Assembly (NCBI RefSeq): GCF_013761005.1 | Contig: NZ_JACDUS010000004.1 | Coordinates: 62,001-126,000 of the forward strand | DNA length: 64,000 nt | Reading direction: 5' to 3' | From: Desulfosalsimonas propionicica | GTDB lineage: Bacteria > Desulfobacterota > Desulfobacteria > Desulfobacterales > Desulfosalsimonadaceae | Shown: in pieces, positions 21,396 to 29,237 of the stretch | Position numbering within the stretch: the stretch's first letter is position 1 | Layout of the letters: each line of letters starts with the position of its first letter | The notes under the pieces: model-generated | Seen by the model: only the letters and a program-made list of their open reading frames with translations | The model's database searches: none | Told to the model about the DNA's origin: nothing | Program-made: the position numbers and the translations under genes

Positions 21396-21497
21396 AATCG
21401 CCTCACAAATAGGGTTTATCAGGCCAGCCCAAAAAAGGCCGGGACCTGAAACGGTTAAATTCTGATATTTAACACACTCGTAAAAAGTCGGTTTTCA

Positions 21498-21622
21498 GAT
21501 GGCGCCGTAAAAAGTTCAAGATCAAGGCTTGCGCGATTTCGAAGAATGCAGCGTACTTAGCCGTACGTGAAATTCTGAGAAATCGCGCATAACGCAGATA
21601 TTGAACTTTTTACGGCGCCATC
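21498..21622 (+). repeat. family-1 125-bp palindromic repeat, copy C (best preserved)
   Basis: The ends GATGGCGCCGTAAAAAG and CTTTTTACGGCGCCATC are perfect inverted repeats, extending to about 22 bp with TTCAA/TTGAA. A second nested palindrome lies inside (GCGCGATTTC against GAAATCGCGC, and CGTAC against GTACG). An extra half-motif CGTAAAAAGTCGG sits directly upstream at 21479-21491. The last two bases overlap the TGA stop of the SPOUT methyltransferase. Confidence 0.9.
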
Positions 21623-22223
21623 AAAATTCGCGGCCCAGAAGCCGGTCAAGCATTATGGCGGCTGCCGAACGCACCGAAAGATGATTATACCCCGATCCGG
21701 TTGAAATCGGCGCCAGCCGGAAATCCGCCTCATCCATGAATTCAGCCGTCAGCCCCCAGGCCGTACCCAGGGCCAGGACCCAGACGGCATCTTGTTTTGC
21801 CAGGGCCTGGCTGAGTTCCGGATATCCGGTCTGGTTCGGGCTGTCTGCTGCACTGGTGGCCACCACCCTTACGGGTAGATCCTCCTGCCGGCCGATCTCT
21901 GTTGTCACCTGGTTTAAACTTTCCCGGATCCGGATCAAAGCCAGGGCCCGGCTGCGATCCGGGTTGTACACGGCACCAGCGCCGTCTGTCCAGTGGCCGA
22001 TAATCTTTTGGGCAAAAGCCTGCTGATCCGCCAGGGGGGTGACCACGTAAAATCCGCTCACCCCGTATGTTCGGGCGGCCCTGGCGATGTCATGGAGATC
22101 AATGCTGGTAATCGCCGAGGCAATGGTGCTGCCGTCCTTGCTCCTGACCGGATGATGCAGCAGGGCCAGGTAAAGCTTAATCCCATGCAAGGGTTTCAAG
22201 TCTGCGGCACCATTTTTGAACAA
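21621..22223 (-). CDS. SPOUT-type RNA methyltransferase (PF09936-like)
   Basis: The protein of up to 200 residues has a SPOUT-like region: YLALLHHPVRSKDG at the start, then DLHDIARAARTYGVSGFYVVTP, and a C-terminal knot-like part (VWVLALGTAWGL, ISTGSGYNHLSVRSAAAI). I place it in the Methyltrn_RNA_4 family often found between trmD and rplS. The RNA target is unknown. The start is uncertain: the ATG at 22223 overlaps trmD by 47 bases, and TTG codons at 22199 and 22190 are alternatives. Its stop codon overlaps the end of a family-1 repeat. Confidence 0.75.
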   Translation of the reverse strand: MFKNGAADLKPLHGIKLYLALLHHPVRSKDGSTIASAITSIDLHDIARAARTYGVSGFYVVTPLADQQAFAQKIIGHWTDGAGAVYNPDRSRALALIRIRESLNQVTTEIGRQEDLPVRVVATSAADSPNQTGYPELSQALAKQDAVWVLALGTAWGLTAEFMDEADFRLAPISTGSGYNHLSVRSAAAIMLDRLLGREF

Positions 22224-22926
22224 TCTTTTTTTCCGGCTCTGTCAGCCCTGTCTGCTCCAGTAAATCCGGACGCCTTAAAATCGTTCGCAGCAGCGCCGAT
22301 TCCCTGCGCCAGTCCTCTATGGCCCGGTGATTGCCCGAAAGCAAAACCCCGGGCACCTGCTTTTGCTCAAAAACCCCGGGCCTGGTGTAATGGGCGTGCT
22401 CCAGACGGCCGGCCGAGAAGGAATCGCACTCTGCGGCATCCGCTGCTCCCAGCACGCCGGGGATATGCCGGATCACCGCATCCATGACCACCATTGCCGG
22501 CAGTTCCCCGCCTGTTAATACATAATCGCCAATGGAGATCTCGTCATCGACATATCCCTCGCAAATCCGTTCATCCAGTCCTTCATACCGGCCGCAGATA
22601 AAAATCATCTCTTTGCAGGCCGCATACTGCCGGGCCGTGTCCTGATCAAAGCGCCGCCCCTGGGGGGTGAGCAAAACCACCGGCGCCTCGGGCAATTCGG
22701 TTTTGGCTGTTTCAATGGCGGCAGCCAGGGGTTCGGGCTTCATGACCATGCCTGAACCACCGCCATAGGGCCGGTCGTCTGTTACCCTGTGCCGTCCTTC
22801 TGCAAAATCACGGATATTGACGGGTTCCAGGCGGATTTTACCGCTTTCCACTGCCCTGCGCATGATCCCGTGGCCGGCAAATGCATCAAACATTTCGGGA
22901 AAGATCGTCAATACGCAAAACCTCAT
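22177..22926 (-). CDS. trmD: tRNA (guanine37-N1)-methyltransferase TrmD
   Basis: The protein begins MRFCVLTIFPEMFDAF and contains DDRPYGGGSGMVMKPEP, ICGRYEGLDER, SIGDYVLTGGELPAMVVMD and a C-terminal HYTRP motif, all TrmD landmarks. It methylates G37 of tRNAs, preventing +1 frameshifting. An in-frame extension to 22965 exists, but the family alignment favours 22926. It follows rimM as in most bacteria. Confidence 0.95.
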   Translation of the reverse strand: MRFCVLTIFPEMFDAFAGHGIMRRAVESGKIRLEPVNIRDFAEGRHRVTDDRPYGGGSGMVMKPEPLAAAIETAKTELPEAPVVLLTPQGRRFDQDTARQYAACKEMIFICGRYEGLDERICEGYVDDEISIGDYVLTGGELPAMVVMDAVIRHIPGVLGAADAAECDSFSAGRLEHAHYTRPGVFEQKQVPGVLLSGNHRAIEDWRRESALLRTILRRPDLLEQTGLTEPEKKIVQKWCRRLETLAWD

Positions 22927-22983
22927 CTTTCCCGCAATCCTTTCCATCACTATCTTCGGCACCACGGATTTTGCGCTTCCCGG

Positions 22984-23493
22984 TTAAAGCCCCTCGGGAA
23001 GATCCACGATCATTTTGCCGTGTTCCAGGTCAATTTCCCGCACTACTTGTTCAATGGCCGGAATCAGCCGCTCGTTTTCCCCTTGCCTGACCACGAAAAC
23101 ATCATTGCTGCCGGTTTCAATCATGGATTCCACCCGGCCCAGAAATCCGCCGTTGGTTTCGTAAACCGCCAGTCCGATCAGATCACACCAGTACCATGTA
23201 TCCGGCTCTGCAGGCGGCAGGGCGGATCGGGGCATAAAAAGGGATGCGCCGGAAACGGCCTCTGCGCTGCTTCGATCGCCAACCTCTGTAAATCCAATGA
23301 GCAGGCCGTTTTTATGGGAACGGGCCGTCTCTATGCGGTATTCAACAGGCTGCCGATCCGGGGCGTCAACAATTACCCGGGAGCCGGGCTGCAGATGGAG
23401 TTGCTGGTCCACATATGCAGAAACCCGGACCTCCCCGCGAATACCGTGAGGTCGGGTAATTTTTCCGATCAAAAGAAGCTTGTCCGGGTCCAT
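22984..23493 (-). CDS. rimM: 16S rRNA processing protein RimM
   Basis: From the ATG at 23493 the protein has about 169 residues: an N-terminal RimM domain (LLLIGKITRPHGIRGEVRV) and a PRC-barrel-like C-terminal domain (WYWCDLIGLAVYETNGGFLGRV, then LIPAIEQVVREIDL). It helps assemble the 30S head around S19. A longer frame to 23565 overlaps khpA and has no family match. The start lacks a close ribosome-binding site, so coupling to khpA is likely. Confidence 0.93.
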   Translation of the reverse strand: MDPDKLLLIGKITRPHGIRGEVRVSAYVDQQLHLQPGSRVIVDAPDRQPVEYRIETARSHKNGLLIGFTEVGDRSSAEAVSGASLFMPRSALPPAEPDTWYWCDLIGLAVYETNGGFLGRVESMIETGSNDVFVVRQGENERLIPAIEQVVREIDLEHGKMIVDLPEGL

Positions 23494-23509
23494 GTGCAGA
23501 CGGCTTTGA

Positions 23510-23743
23510 TTATTCCTCGATAATCTCAAGAACAGTACGCTTCTTGACCTTTGCCGAAGCGGCATTCAATATTGTCCGCATGGCCCGGGCAGTCCGCCCC
23601 TGCTTTCCGATCACTTTTCCCAGATCCTCCTTGGCCACTTTGAGCTCGAGGACCGCTGTCTGGCCGCCTTCCACCTCGGTCACGGTCACTTCATCAGGAT
23701 TGTCCACAAGCGCCTTTGCGATGTACGTGATCAGCTCTTTCAT
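23510..23743 (-). CDS. khpA: KH-domain RNA-binding protein KhpA
   Basis: The 77-residue single KH domain has the GxxG loop in [19 protein letters not shown]. It is the KhpA/YlqC family, always between rpsP and rimM in this operon type. KhpA binds RNA as a dimer with KhpB in other bacteria. The ATG at 23743 has GGAG upstream; an in-frame ATG at 23761 adds six residues. Confidence 0.92.
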   Translation of the reverse strand: MKELITYIAKALVDNPDEVTVTEVEGGQTAVLELKVAKEDLGKVIGKQGRTARAMRTILNAASAKVKKRTVLEIIEE

Positions 23744-23804
23744 TTGGCCCCTCTCCTTCATAGAATGGCTGCTGGAATGTTGGGATTCGCGGACAAGCTA
23801 TCTT

Positions 23805-24065
23805 TTATGCTGATTTTACTACTTCATAAAAACCCTTTTGCTTTAAAAGGCTGTTGACGGTGTCGGTGGGGATGGCACCGTTATCCATCCAATGGGCAAT
23901 TCTGTCGTTGTTCAGCGTTACTTCGTGGGGATCCACCATGGGGTTGTAGGTGCCCACAGTTTCCAGAAACCGGCCATCTCTGGGATAACGGCCGTCTGCC
24001 ACGACAATGCGGTAAAACGGTTTCTTTTTCGCACCATGCCTGGACAATCTGATTTTTACTGACAT
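23805..24065 (-). CDS. rpsP: 30S ribosomal protein S16
   Basis: The 86-residue protein begins [24 protein letters not shown] and contains [14 protein letters not shown], both defining for S16, followed by the typical [16 protein letters not shown]. It is a primary 30S assembly protein. It lies 16 bases after ffh, with AAGGAAGG upstream of the ATG. Confidence 0.97.
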   Translation of the reverse strand: MSVKIRLSRHGAKKKPFYRIVVADGRYPRDGRFLETVGTYNPMVDPHEVTLNNDRIAHWMDNGAIPTDTVNSLLKQKGFYEVVKSA

Positions 24066-24081
24066 TTTTCTGCCTTCCTTG

Positions 24082-25413
24082 TTAAAACGGCATCATGTTC
24101 CGGGTCATTGCCCGCATGCCGCCCTTGTTGAATTTCTTCATCATCTTGAGCACCTGGGAGTAATTTTTCAGGAGCTTGTTGACATCCTGAACCTTCGTCC
24201 CGCTTCCCTTGGCAATCCGTTTTCTTCTGCTTCCGTTGACAATATTGTGGTTGCGCCGCTCGGCCGGTGTCATGGAGTTGATGATCGCCTCGATGCGCAC
24301 CAGTTCCCGTTCGTCAACGTCTAACTTGTTTAACTGCTTGCTCTTGTTTGCACCCGGGATCATCTTGATCAGGTCATTGAGCGAGCCCATCTTTCTGACC
24401 TGGGTCATCTGGTCCCGGAAATCTTCCAGGGTGAACTGGTTTTTCCGGAGTTTCTTTTCCAGGTCAGCGGCTTTTTTCTCATCCACCGCATCCTGGGCCT
24501 TTTCAATAAAAGAGAGCATATCGCCCATGCCCAGAATCCGCGATGCCATCCGGTCAGGGTGAAACTCTTCCAATGCATTGGTTTTCTCCCCGACACCGAT
24601 AAACTTCACCGGCTTGCCGGTAACCGCCTTAATGGACAAGGCCGCCCCGCCCCTGGCGTCGCCGTCCATCTTGGTGAGCACAATGCCGCCGAGATCCAGG
24701 GCCTGGTCAAATGACTCGGCCATGTTGACCGCATCCTGGCCGGTCATGGCATCGGCAATCAGCAGGACATCCGAGGGCTCGATGGCTTTCTGGATCCGGG
24801 AAAGCTCGTTCATCAATTCCGAATCCACGTGCAGCCGGCCCGCGGTGTCCAGGACCAGCGTATCACAGCCTTCAGACGGCGCCTTTTGCCGGGCTTTCTG
24901 CGCGATTTCCACCGGATCCATTTCCGGGCTGGAGTCAAATACCGGCACTGACAGCTGTTCGCCGAGCTTTTTGAGCTGATCAATGGCCGCCGGGCGATAG
25001 ACGTCCAAAGGCACCAGATACGGTTTTTTGCCGTTTTTGCGCAGGTGAACCGCAAGCTTTCCGGCCGTGGTGGTCTTGCCCGAGCCCTGGAGCCCGACGA
25101 GCATCACGGCCTGGGGCATGGCCCCGGAAAGATTGAGCGCCTCTTTTTCCGATCCCATCAGGGCGGTCAATTCTTCATTGACGATCTTGATGACCTGCTG
25201 GGCCGGAGTCAGACTTTCAAGCACTTCCTGGCCGATGGCCCGCGCCCGGATATCTGCGATCAACTGCTTGACCACCCGGTAATGCGCATCCGCCTCCAGC
25301 AAAGCCATGCGCACTTCCCGCAGGCCCTCGTCAATGTTTTTCTCCGAGAGCTTGCCGTGACCTTTGAGTTTTTTAAAAACCGAATTGAGCTTGTCGCTTA
25401 AATTGTCAAACAT
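24082..25413 (-). CDS. ffh: signal recognition particle protein Ffh (SRP54)
   Basis: The 443-residue protein has the helical N domain, the G domain with [35 protein letters not shown] and [13 protein letters not shown], and the methionine-rich M domain that ends [11 protein letters not shown]. It binds 4.5S RNA and signal sequences and delivers nascent chains to FtsY. It heads the long minus-strand translation operon that ends at rsmI. Confidence 0.98.
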   Translation of the reverse strand: MFDNLSDKLNSVFKKLKGHGKLSEKNIDEGLREVRMALLEADAHYRVVKQLIADIRARAIGQEVLESLTPAQQVIKIVNEELTALMGSEKEALNLSGAMPQAVMLVGLQGSGKTTTAGKLAVHLRKNGKKPYLVPLDVYRPAAIDQLKKLGEQLSVPVFDSSPEMDPVEIAQKARQKAPSEGCDTLVLDTAGRLHVDSELMNELSRIQKAIEPSDVLLIADAMTGQDAVNMAESFDQALDLGGIVLTKMDGDARGGAALSIKAVTGKPVKFIGVGEKTNALEEFHPDRMASRILGMGDMLSFIEKAQDAVDEKKAADLEKKLRKNQFTLEDFRDQMTQVRKMGSLNDLIKMIPGANKSKQLNKLDVDERELVRIEAIINSMTPAERRNHNIVNGSRRKRIAKGSGTKVQDVNKLLKNYSQVLKMMKKFNKGGMRAMTRNMMPF

Positions 25414-25552
25414 AGAGCTGATTCTCGTATCGCCGCAAAAATGAATCCGTTGAAATTAATATTTACATCCTGGAATGTCAAGTATAATAATATGTTTTCC
25501 AATGCCCGGAAAAACCGGATTTCTTTTAATTCATAATACATCCGAACCCGTT

Positions 25553-26614
25553 ATGATTCAACCCCGAAAACCCGATAAAAAACCCGATATCCGCAATATC
25601 TCCCGAAACGAGCTGATTGCATTTTTTGCCGGCCACGGCATGCGCAGCTTTCGGGCGGACCAGGCCCTGCAGTGGCTTTATGCCCGGCGGGTGCATAGTT
25701 TTGAGGAGATGACCAACCTGGCAAAAGAGGCCCGGGGCCTTCTGGCGGATCATTTCACCATATCCCGCCCCGAGGTGCGCGAGGTGCAGGTTGCCGAAGA
25801 CGGCACATGCAAATTCCTGTTTGGCCTGGATGACGGCCATTGCGTGGAATCTGTGCTGATTCCGGAAAAAGACCATTACACCCTCTGCATTTCCACCCAG
25901 GTGGGATGCGCCATGGGTTGCGCCTTTTGCATGACCGGAAAAACCGGTTTGATCCGAAACCTGAGCCGGTCCGAGATTATCGGCCAGGTTATTTCATGCC
26001 AGGACGAAGCCGCGGCCCGGGGGGGTATGCGTCTGTCCAACCTCGTGCTCATGGGCATGGGAGAGCCCCTGGCCAATTATGACAATGTTATTGCGGCCCT
26101 GGGCGTCATCACCGACGGCAATTGGGGCCTGAAATTTTCCACCCGGCGGGTGACCCTGTCCACGGCCGGCCTGGCAGAGCGGTTTGATGACCTTGCCGGA
26201 GATACCCGGGTGCGGCTGGCCGTGTCTTTGAACGCGGCAGACAATACCACCCGGGACCGGCTGATGCCGATTAACAAAAAGATTCCTATAGAACGGCTCA
26301 TTGCGGCCTGCACCCGATACCCCCTGCCCCCGCGGGACAAAATCACGTTTGAATATATCCTGATAAAAGGCATCAATGACTCGGAAAAACACGCAAAGCA
26401 GCTTGCAAAACTGCTCCGGCCCGTTCGGGCCAAAGTCAATCTCATCCCTTTTAACCCGCATCCGGGCACAACGTTTCAGCGCCCGGAAAATGCGGCCATA
26501 GAGGCCTTTCAGTCCGTTCTCATAAAAAACAACTACACCGCCATTATCCGCTGGAGCAAGGGGTCAGACATTGACGCGGCCTGCGGTCAGCTCCGGGGAG
26601 CCCGCGACACATAA
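25553..26614 (+). CDS. rlmN: 23S rRNA/tRNA adenine C2-methyltransferase RlmN
   Basis: The radical-SAM cluster motif CAMGCAFC supplies Cys119, Cys123 and Cys126 (counting from the ATG at 25553). MGMGEPLANYDNV and the late region VNLIPFNPHPGTTFQRP also define RlmN. It methylates A2503 of 23S rRNA and A37 of tRNAs by a ping-pong mechanism using a further C-terminal cysteine, here in AACGQLRG. A longer frame starts at 25475 and adds 26 residues unlike the family. It is divergent from ffh. Confidence 0.95.
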   Translation: MIQPRKPDKKPDIRNISRNELIAFFAGHGMRSFRADQALQWLYARRVHSFEEMTNLAKEARGLLADHFTISRPEVREVQVAEDGTCKFLFGLDDGHCVESVLIPEKDHYTLCISTQVGCAMGCAFCMTGKTGLIRNLSRSEIIGQVISCQDEAAARGGMRLSNLVLMGMGEPLANYDNVIAALGVITDGNWGLKFSTRRVTLSTAGLAERFDDLAGDTRVRLAVSLNAADNTTRDRLMPINKKIPIERLIAACTRYPLPPRDKITFEYILIKGINDSEKHAKQLAKLLRPVRAKVNLIPFNPHPGTTFQRPENAAIEAFQSVLIKNNYTAIIRWSKGSDIDAACGQLRGARDT

Positions 26615-26769
26615 AAAGGAAAAATTGCCCCGCTCAAATGTTGATAAGCCTGTAAAAAGCTGTTTACCGCGTCCGATATTTGTCAGGAAAAAAGCCCTGC
26701 GCCCGGGACCGAACACTGCAGACAACTTTTTGCCGCATGCTTAAAAGCGCTAAAGTTTCCGGATTTTTA

Positions 26770-26894
26770 GATGGCGCCGCAAAAAATTCAAGATCAAGGC
26801 TTGCGCGCTTGCCGAAGAATGCAGCGTACTTATCCGTACGTGAAATTCTGAGGAATCGCGCGTAACGCAAATATTTGACTTTTTATGGTGCTAT
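26770..26894 (+). repeat. family-1 125-bp palindromic repeat, copy D
   Basis: It starts GATGGCGCCGCAAAAAATTC and ends GACTTTTTATGGTGC, in the same orientation as copies B and C, with the shared interior (AGATCAAGGCTTGCGCG, ATCCGTACGTGAAATTCTG). The ends have drifted. A half-motif CTGTAAAAAGC occurs upstream at 26650-26660. It lies in the 465-base gap between rlmN and the cold-shock gene. Confidence 0.85.
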
Positions 26895-26906
26895 ATAATG
26901 TTTTTA

Positions 26907-26935
26907 TTGACAAACGCGTTTTTGGCATTTAATTT
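26907..26935 (+). promoter_or_regulatory. putative promoter of the cold-shock gene
   Basis: TTGACA (26907-26912) and TAATTT (26930-26935) are 17 bases apart. A start near 26942 would give a leader of about 138 bases before the coding region, in the range typical of cspA-type mRNAs. A short inverted repeat (ATTCGA/TCGAAT, about 26948-26965) begins the leader. Confidence 0.5.
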
Positions 26936-27079
26936 AACATAACATATTCGATTTGTATTCGAATATGGTACAAAGTTGGGTCCAGCAATTCGGGGTACGC
27001 GATTTCGTTTAAGCAAAGCCTTCCGAAGCAGCGCCTGAAAGTTTGTACGGATAAATCATGAAAGGAGGTGGCTAGTTTA

Positions 27080-27277
27080 ATGGAAGGTCGAGTAAAGTGG
27101 TTTAACGAAAAAAAAGGCTATGGCTTTATTGAAACCGACGAACACGGCGATGTATTTGTGCATTATTCAAATATCGACGGTACCGGTTTCCGCACTCTGA
27201 ATGAACTGGATCGCGTAACCCTGGAAGTACAGGACTCCCCCAAAGGGCCTCAGGCGATTAATGTAAAGCGCATCTAA
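27080..27277 (+). CDS. cold-shock protein (CspA family)
   Basis: The 65-residue OB-fold protein has the RNA-binding motifs KGYGFIE (RNP1) and VFVHYSNI (RNP2) and begins MEGRVKWFNEKKGYGF. It binds single-stranded nucleic acid and acts as an RNA chaperone. The ATG at 27080 follows AAAGGAGGTG at 27061; a GTG at 27068 inside that site is unlikely. The long leader and the strong terminator suggest an independently regulated, abundant transcript. Confidence 0.95.
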   Translation: MEGRVKWFNEKKGYGFIETDEHGDVFVHYSNIDGTGFRTLNELDRVTLEVQDSPKGPQAINVKRI

Positions 27278-27320
27278 GCAGCTTCACATAAATCAATAGC
27301 CCGAAAATTTGATTTTTCAA

Positions 27321-27354
27321 GCCGGGACCGGCAATGGTCCCGGCTTTTTTTTTT
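27321..27354 (+). terminator. Rho-independent terminator after the cold-shock gene
   Basis: GCCGGGACC (27321-27329) pairs perfectly with GGTCCCGGC (27336-27344) around a six-base loop, followed by ten Ts. It lies 43 bases after the cold-shock stop and directly before the convergent rpsA stop. Confidence 0.9.
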
Positions 27355-27356
27355 GC

Positions 27357-28892
27357 TTATTTGGAATCCGGATCCGGATCCGTATGGGCCTGATCCTCGA
27401 AACGCTGCTTGAGAAGGCGGCCCAGATCTGTTTCGGAAGACTCTGTGCCGGTCTGGGTGTTTTTTTTACCCTCCCTGCCCGCATGCGATTTTTTTTCATC
27501 CCGCAATGTCAGCCGGATTTTGCGATCCGACGGCAACACTTCAATGACTCTGGCCTCCACATCCTGACCCGCCCGGAAGCTCTCCAGGGGATTTTCCCCC
27601 TGACCGTGGGGCAGCTCCGAGAGATGGACAAGACCCTGGATGCCTTCCTCGATTTCCACAAAAAGTCCGAATTCGGCGATATTGACAACTTTTCCGCTCA
27701 CGTGTGTGCCGGGTGCGTATTTTTGGGGAAGCTCCTGCCACGGATCCGGGGTCAGCTGCTTGATCCCGAGGTTGACGCGCTGATTAGCCCGGTCAATGCC
27801 GAGGATCTTGGCCTGCACGGTCTGACCCTTGCGAAAATGCTCGGCCGGCTTGACCGGCTGGGTCCATGAAATATCCGAGGCATGGACCAGGCCGTTGATG
27901 CCTTCCACGATCCCTACAAACAAGCCAAAATCCGTAACTTTTTTAATCCTGCCTTCTATCACCGTGCCAATGGGATAATTCTGCTCCAGGGTATCCCATG
28001 GATTGGGGCTCAGCTGCTTGACCCCGAGCGAAACTTTTCGGCCCTCGGCATCCACATCCAGCACTTTCACCGTAATGGCGTCGCCTGTTTCATATAGCTT
28101 TGACGGATGCTGGCGAACAGGGGTCCAGGACAAATTGCTTACGTGGACAAGCCCGGTGATGCCGCCGAGATCCACAAACAAACCGTAATCGGTGATATTG
28201 GTGATGGTTCCCGCCACCACGTCGCCGATATGGAGTCGCTGTATGGCCTCTTCCTGATCTTTGCGGCGCTGGGCCTCCACCAGTACCCTCCGGGAAATCA
28301 CAACATTTCTCTCCGACTTGTCAAACTGAAGGATCTTAAACTCGTGGTCCGTACCGATCCATTCATCCGGATTTTTGGCCGGCTTGATGTCAAGCTGAGA
28401 TGCCGGCAGAAAAGCCCGAATGCCGATATCCACAAAAAATCCGCCTTTGACCCGGGATATAATGCGTCCCTTCACGGTTCCGTCTGCTTCAAAAATTGCG
28501 CCCAGTTGCTCAAGGAGCTTTTCAGTGCGCACTTCCTCCCGGGACAGGATGGGATATCCGTCTTCATCCTTGCCGGCAAAATACACTTCCACCCGGTCGC
28601 CCACCTGCAAGTGGACTTTGCCGTCTGCATCGGCAAATTCCCTGGCCGCAACCTCGCCCTCATACTTGTAGCCGATATCCAGCAGAACCTTGTCGCGCTC
28701 CAGACCAACGACCTCGCCTTCCACAACCTGGCCGCTTTCCACCGGCCTGAAACTCTCCTCGTACATGGCCATCATTTCGGCCATGCCCGGACCTTCTTCA
28801 TCCGATGTTTCGGAAGTATTGTCAGTATTCATATCTTTATCTTCATGGTTGAAATCTTCAATGTCATGATCATCCATTTTTTTGCCCGCCAT
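27357..28892 (-). CDS. rpsA: 30S ribosomal protein S1
   Basis: The 511-residue protein has an acidic N-terminus and five S1/OB repeats, each with a G-x-V/I core: GEVVGLERDKVLLDIG, GRIISRVKGGFFVDIG, GTITNITDYGLFVDLG, GRIKKVTDFGLFVGI and GKVVNIAEFGLFVEI. S1 helps mRNA bind the 30S subunit. Five domains rather than six, and a short charged tail, fall within the range seen outside Gammaproteobacteria. The ATG at 28892 has GGAGGTGG seven bases upstream; a longer frame to 28961 is not supported. Confidence 0.9.
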   Translation of the reverse strand: MAGKKMDDHDIEDFNHEDKDMNTDNTSETSDEEGPGMAEMMAMYEESFRPVESGQVVEGEVVGLERDKVLLDIGYKYEGEVAAREFADADGKVHLQVGDRVEVYFAGKDEDGYPILSREEVRTEKLLEQLGAIFEADGTVKGRIISRVKGGFFVDIGIRAFLPASQLDIKPAKNPDEWIGTDHEFKILQFDKSERNVVISRRVLVEAQRRKDQEEAIQRLHIGDVVAGTITNITDYGLFVDLGGITGLVHVSNLSWTPVRQHPSKLYETGDAITVKVLDVDAEGRKVSLGVKQLSPNPWDTLEQNYPIGTVIEGRIKKVTDFGLFVGIVEGINGLVHASDISWTQPVKPAEHFRKGQTVQAKILGIDRANQRVNLGIKQLTPDPWQELPQKYAPGTHVSGKVVNIAEFGLFVEIEEGIQGLVHLSELPHGQGENPLESFRAGQDVEARVIEVLPSDRKIRLTLRDEKKSHAGREGKKNTQTGTESSETDLGRLLKQRFEDQAHTDPDPDSK

Positions 28893-29237
28893 GGATATAT
28901 CCACCTCCAGAAAAAAATAATCCGATAAGCCCGGCCAATACCGGACCATGCCTTCAGACAATGTCCGCCCTGCTTAAAGCAGAAAATACAGCAGACACAA
29001 CGGATAATAATTTTAAAGTAAACATGGGGTGTAAAAATGCAAGGCAATCCGCAAAGCTCTTTTGGATGCCCTTCAAAGTGTTCGAAATAACCAAACGGTA
29101 TTCGGAGTTGATTTTCTTTTTAAAATATTATACGAAATATACGTACATAAAATCGGATGCCGCCATTGGTTAAAACGGCCTGGACAGCGTTTAACCCCGA
29201 ATCAACATGGACAAAAACAGGAGGCAATGGAAGCGCA
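28893..29237. other. 345-base intergenic region between rpsA and the acyl-CoA ligase gene
   Basis: This AT-rich gap separates two divergent genes and must hold both promoters. I found no convincing promoter pair, hairpin, RNA gene or repeat in it. The last part contains the ligase ribosome-binding site (AGGAGG at about 29219-29224). Confidence 0.5.

Noticed and set aside
28107-28928. Plus-strand 273-codon reading frame
   Set aside because: Antisense to rpsA, whose S1 repeats are unmistakable.
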